From CAZWVM01 sp964637705 (GTDB lineage Bacteria > UBA8481), in the NCBI GenBank assembly GCA_964637705.1, contig CAZWVM010000068.1:1-17076 (forward strand): DNA of 17,076 nt. Direction: 5' to 3'. The notes beneath the pieces were generated by a model, which saw only the letters and a program-made list of their open reading frames with translations, was not told the origin of the DNA and searched no databases. Below, piece after piece: positions 14,011-17,076 of this stretch; the first letter of the stretch is position 1, and every line of letters starts with the position of its first letter. The position numbers and the translations under genes were made by a program.

Positions 14011-16409
14011 CGGTCCACCCCCACCCCGAGCTCGCCCTGGATCCAGACCGTCCCGTCGGAGCCCGCGCCGCCCGAGTAGGCGTCACGGCCGCCCGCGTCG
14101 AGGAAGATCCCCAGCGAGCCGTAACGACGCGTCGTGGCCTCGTAGACGCCCCAGCCCTGCCCGAGGTTGCGGCTCTCCATCACGTAATGATCGTCGCCGG
14201 CCTTGTCCCACAGGAGCCCCGTGCCGTTCGTGCTGCCGGCGCCCTGGGAGAGGTTGTCGGAGCGGTAGAGATCGGATCCCTCGTCGTCGACGAGCACGCC
14301 GAAGGAGAGATCGTGGCCGCATCCCTGGGCCACGGTGAAAGCCTGGTACAGGTCGCGGCCGGAGAGGTCGATGAGGTAACCCGCCGAGAGATGGACGCCG
14401 GCCCCCTGCACGTAGTGCCGAGCCCGGTAGACGTCGTCGCCGCCGCGGTCCACCAGCGCGGCCATCGAGCCCCAGTAGGCCGATCCCTGGGCGAAGAGCG
14501 CCGCCGTGTAGTCGTCGGAGCCTGCCCCGTCGACGAGGAGCGCCGCGCCGCCCGCGGCGCCGGGCCGGAAACCGCTCGAAAACCCCTGGGCGAAGGAGAG
14601 CCGGTGGGCGGGATCGCGCAACTCGTCGGAGCGATCGCCGCGAGCGAGGTAGCGGTCGCGGCCCGAAACGTCGACGAGGCAGGCCAGCCCGTTCGAACCA
14701 GCGACGGATTGCACGTAGGCCCCACCCGCGTAGTCGTCGTCGCCCGAACGATCGACCAGCGCCGCCACACCGGCCACGGCGAACGCCTGCGCCGCCTTCT
14801 CCGCCTCGTAACGATCGTTGCCGGACTCGTCCCAGAGCAGCGCGACCCCACCGCAGGCCGCCGCCTGCGTGAGGACTCCTCCCTCGTACCGGTCGTCGCC
14901 AGCGCGATCGACGAGAACCGCGATCCCGCGCTCGGCCGACGCGATGCGCCCCCTGTAGACGTCGTTGCCGCCGAGATCGAGGACGATGCCCAGTCCCGAG
15001 TCCGCGGCCGCGGGATTCTCGTAGACGTCGTCGCCGCCCGCGTCGATGATGACCGCGATCCCGCCCGGGTAGACGTTGTCGCCCGCTCCACCCCACACGA
15101 CCCAGCCCGCGTTCGTCTTTCGGGCCGCCAGCACGCGCCCCCCGATCCCCGGGGGAGAAGCCCCGCCTCGCGCGGGCGGAGCGGAGTCTCGCTCGAGCGC
15201 TTCCACGATCCTTCTCGCCCATCCCGCGAGCGCGCCGAGTTCGAAGGCATTCGCCCGCTCCCCGAGAACCCGGGAGGCGTTGCGCGAGGCCTCCCCGTCG
15301 AGGTGGTTCTCCAGAAGAGTCATATCGGGTTCCTCCGCCAGGAGCGCCTCGCGCAGTCCGTCCGCGGGGGGGAGCGCGCGAACGAAGTCATGAGCCGCGG
15401 TCAGGATCTCCTCCAGCGACGAGTCAGCTTCGCGCGAACCGGGCGAAAGAGCCTCGAGCATCGCCGACGGGGTCGCGGCCGCGCAGAGGAGCTCGGCGCG
15501 CTCGCGGATCCTCGCGATCTCCTCCACCGGGGAATCCATGGCCGACTTCACCCAGGGATGAAGACGCGGCATGCGCCGGGACGGCAGCGCGAGATCGGCG
15601 GGTGAAAAGCCGATCGTATCGAGCGCGACACGGAGCAGGTCGTCCAGGGCCGGCGGAGCCGGCGCCGGGGCAGGCGGAGGCGCGGGGCGCACAGGATCCG
15701 CCGGAGTGGAGGCGACGACGGGCGGAGGCTCGACCCGGTCGCCCGCCGCGTTGCCGCCCAGGATCACGAAGCGCAGGGAGAGAGCGGCGCCGGGGAAGAG
15801 GGTGCGAATGCCGGCCCCGCGGTTCTCCTCGATCGCCGACGATTCGGCCTCGAGCCGCGCGAGGGCGCCGAGTAGGACTCCGTCGCCGCAACGGCGGATG
15901 ACCGAAGCGCGCATCGCGCCCTCGCTCCGCTCCTCGAGATCGAGCCCGGCGGCCGCGCAATCCTCGATGAGGACGCCGTCGAGCGCGAGCTGCGACCGGC
16001 GGCCCGCGACGCCCGCGCGCGAGGCGTAAATCGCCGTGGACTCGATCGTCACCGTGGCGCGCAAAGCAAGGATGCCGTCGCCGCCCGCGCCCGCGACGGT
16101 GCAGCCGGAGATGCGGGCCGAGGAGCCCCGGACGAGAATCGCGGCGCCGGCGGGGCCCGCATCGCGCCCCTCGATCGTGAGCGAGCGAATCTCCCCTCCC
16201 GCCTCGATGACGACCGCGGGCCCGGAGTCGCCGGCCTCGACGACGGCGCCCGGCGCTCCCTCGAGGATGCCCCCGGCGGGAACGAGGAGAGGCCCGACCG
16301 TCCGGCCCTCGAGGCGTATGACGCGCGGCGCGGGCGCGGCACCGGGCGCGTCGACCGTCGCGCAGGCGGCAAGAAGGAGGAAGAGGCACGCGGCGTGAAG
16401 TCGGGGCAT
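14007..16409 (-). CDS. Large lipoprotein: beta-helix N-domain and about 13 D-x-x-G-x-D-x-Y repeats; no recognised named family
   Basis: An 800-residue predicted lipoprotein (lipobox LLLAAC). Residues about 30-225 read as a right-handed parallel beta-helix of the pectate-lyase type (ILVRGSSARISGCTVAGAGG, VTIESTAIYASRAGVAG, GVLIEDCAAAGLDL). A Pro/Ala-rich linker (about 226-255) and a helical region (256-430) follow. The last 365 residues hold about 13 imperfect repeats averaging 28 residues with the pattern [VIL]xDxxGxDxY then often QG and a Gly-rich turn, for example ALVDRSGDDDYAGG and LIDLSGRDLYQAFTVAQG. The regular acidic residues suggest calcium binding or a repetitive beta-roll, but the spacing differs from RTX nonapeptides. 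The start lacks a strong ribosome site; ATG 16409 is the first that gives a signal peptide. It is translated together with the HEAT-repeat gene. Function unknown. Confidence 0.85.
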   Translation of the reverse strand: MPRLHAACLFLLLAACATVDAPGAAPAPRVIRLEGRTVGPLLVPAGGILEGAPGAVVEAGDSGPAVVIEAGGEIRSLTIEGRDAGPAGAAILVRGSSARISGCTVAGAGGDGILALRATVTIESTAIYASRAGVAGRRSQLALDGVLIEDCAAAGLDLEERSEGAMRASVIRRCGDGVLLGALARLEAESSAIEENRGAGIRTLFPGAALSLRFVILGGNAAGDRVEPPPVVASTPADPVRPAPPPAPAPAPPALDDLLRVALDTIGFSPADLALPSRRMPRLHPWVKSAMDSPVEEIARIRERAELLCAAATPSAMLEALSPGSREADSSLEEILTAAHDFVRALPPADGLREALLAEEPDMTLLENHLDGEASRNASRVLGERANAFELGALAGWARRIVEALERDSAPPARGGASPPGIGGRVLAARKTNAGWVVWGGAGDNVYPGGIAVIIDAGGDDVYENPAAADSGLGIVLDLGGNDVYRGRIASAERGIAVLVDRAGDDRYEGGVLTQAAACGGVALLWDESGNDRYEAEKAAQAFAVAGVAALVDRSGDDDYAGGAYVQSVAGSNGLACLVDVSGRDRYLARGDRSDELRDPAHRLSFAQGFSSGFRPGAAGGAALLVDGAGSDDYTAALFAQGSAYWGSMAALVDRGGDDVYRARHYVQGAGVHLSAGYLIDLSGRDLYQAFTVAQGCGHDLSFGVLVDDEGSDLYRSDNLSQGAGSTNGTGLLWDKAGDDHYVMESRNLGQGWGVYEATTRRYGSLGIFLDAGGRDAYSGGAGSDGTVWIQGELGVGVDR

Positions 16410-16423
16410 GCGCTCGAGACTAT

Positions 16424-16478
16424 GGGAATCGCCGACCGGTGTCGACGGCGCGAAAGGGCTCCTCCGGCCGCGATTCCC
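16424..16478. repeat. Inverted repeat in the divergent promoter region
   Basis: GGGAATCGC (16424-16432) and GCGATTCCC (16470-16478) are perfect 9-bp inverted repeats 37 bp apart, between the divergent repeat-lipoprotein and phosphofructokinase genes. They could be paired half-sites for a regulator, or a hairpin in a transcript that starts upstream. Confidence 0.4.
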
Positions 16479-16513
16479 TTGCGCGAGCGCCGGAAACGAG
16501 CGATGCTACCCTC

Positions 16514-17076
16514 ATGAAGAAGACTGCCGTGAAGCACATCGGGATTCTCACCTCGGGGGGCGATGCGCCGGGCCTCAACGCCGTGATCCGGGGCGCGGTC
16601 AAGACCGCGATCCTGCGTTACGGCCTCAAGGTCACGGGTATCCGTGACGGTTACGAGGGTCTGCTCCAGAAGGGCGGATTCGAGCCGCTGACGCTGAAAA
16701 GCGTCCGGGGAATCCTGCCGCGCGGCGGCACGATCCTCGGCACGCGCAACACGGGCCGCTACGGCGCCTTCTTCCGCGAGACGCCCGCGAAGCTGCGCGC
16801 CAAGCTTCTCGCCGACGGCATCCGCGCGATGAGGAGGCAGGGCATCGACGCGCTCGTCGCCGTGGGCGGCGAGGGCTCCCTTCTCGTCGCCTCGAAGTTC
16901 CACGAGGCCGGATTCCCCGTGATCGGCGTGCCCAAGACCATCGACAACGATCTCGCGGCGACCGACTACACCTTCGGCTACGACACCGCGGTCCACATCG
17001 CGACGGACGCCCTCGACCGCCTGACGACGACCGCCGAGAGCCACGACCGGGTGATGATCCTGGAGGTCATGGGCCG
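16514..17076 (+). CDS. pfkA: 6-phosphofructokinase (group III type), partial (C-terminus beyond right edge)
   Basis: About 187 N-terminal residues of the glycolytic enzyme that phosphorylates fructose 6-phosphate. Visible motifs: nucleotide-binding GILTSGGDAPGLNAVIRG (10-27), AVGGEGS (116-122), PKTIDNDL (140-147; Asp144 is the catalytic base) and TFGYDTAVHIATDALDRL. TTTAESHDR and EVMGR follow; this run is typical of group III PFKs. The residue that in E. coli is Gly104 is also Gly here (Gly121), favouring ATP, whereas Lys141 (E. coli position 124) is more often seen in pyrophosphate-using enzymes, so the phosphoryl donor is uncertain. The metal-binding Asp103 equivalent is Glu120. Start ATG 16514 has no clear ribosome site; GTG at 16529, giving the more usual short N-terminus, is an alternative. 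Confidence 0.9.
   Translation, partial: MKKTAVKHIGILTSGGDAPGLNAVIRGAVKTAILRYGLKVTGIRDGYEGLLQKGGFEPLTLKSVRGILPRGGTILGTRNTGRYGAFFRETPAKLRAKLLADGIRAMRRQGIDALVAVGGEGSLLVASKFHEAGFPVIGVPKTIDNDLAATDYTFGYDTAVHIATDALDRLTTTAESHDRVMILEVMG

Noticed and set aside
14022..15100. Reading the DxxGxDxY array as an RTX toxin repeat
   Set aside because: RTX repeats are nonapeptides GGxGxDxUx; here the unit is about 28 residues with one DxxGxDxY each, and the protein has a lipoprotein signal instead of a type I secretion C-terminus.
12855..15605. A 916-codon open frame on the plus strand
   Set aside because: It lies antisense across three well-supported minus-strand genes, is extremely Arg/Pro-rich in its middle, and crosses a promoter and operator.

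Overview
The window looks like chromosomal DNA from an uncultivated, high-GC, Gram-negative bacterium with an anaerobic or facultatively anaerobic lifestyle. Evidence for this is an outer-membrane porin with a signal peptide, three lipoproteins with clear lipoboxes, an oxygen-sensitive class III ribonucleotide reductase with its activase, and a group III-type phosphofructokinase. I cannot name the phylum with confidence. I saw no tRNA, rRNA, CRISPR array, insertion sequence or prophage gene. Most long plus-strand reading frames are GC-driven shadows of minus-strand genes.

Left part (1-3600, all minus strand): an ECF-type nickel/cobalt importer of three overlapping genes (cbiM/nikM with a fused PDGLE segment, cbiQ, cbiO with a His-rich tail). 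A short gap with its own promoter-like sequence follows, then a partial OprB-like porin that runs off the left edge. A 23-bp palindrome overlaps the likely cbiM promoter, and one half of it recurs before the porin.

Second part (3685-7740, minus strand): an anaerobic RNR operon of nrdD, a CxxC redoxin and an NrdG2-type radical SAM activase. The redoxin between the two suggests a thioredoxin/redoxin-reduced class III enzyme rather than a formate-oxidising one. A good sigma70-like promoter precedes a leader of about 130 nt with small hairpins.

Third part (7985-13323): a plus-strand LacI-family regulator converges on a minus-strand pair encoding a CBM-like lipoprotein and a large GH35-like lipoprotein glycosidase. 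An 18-bp LacI-type operator precedes the regulator, and a copy differing at one base lies in the promoter of the lipoprotein-glycosidase pair. This ties them into one local sugar regulon: the regulator probably represses its own gene and the surface glycan-degrading pair until a sugar is present. A 9-nt-periodic GGAT/ATCC inverted repeat sits where the two units converge.

Right part (13330-17076): a two-gene minus-strand unit encodes an 800-residue lipoprotein (beta-helix, Pro-rich linker, helical region, then about 13 repeats built on D-x-x-G-x-D-x-Y) and an exported HEAT-repeat protein. I recognise no named family for the repeat array, and this pair is the best candidate here for something undescribed. 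A divergent phosphofructokinase gene runs off the right edge.
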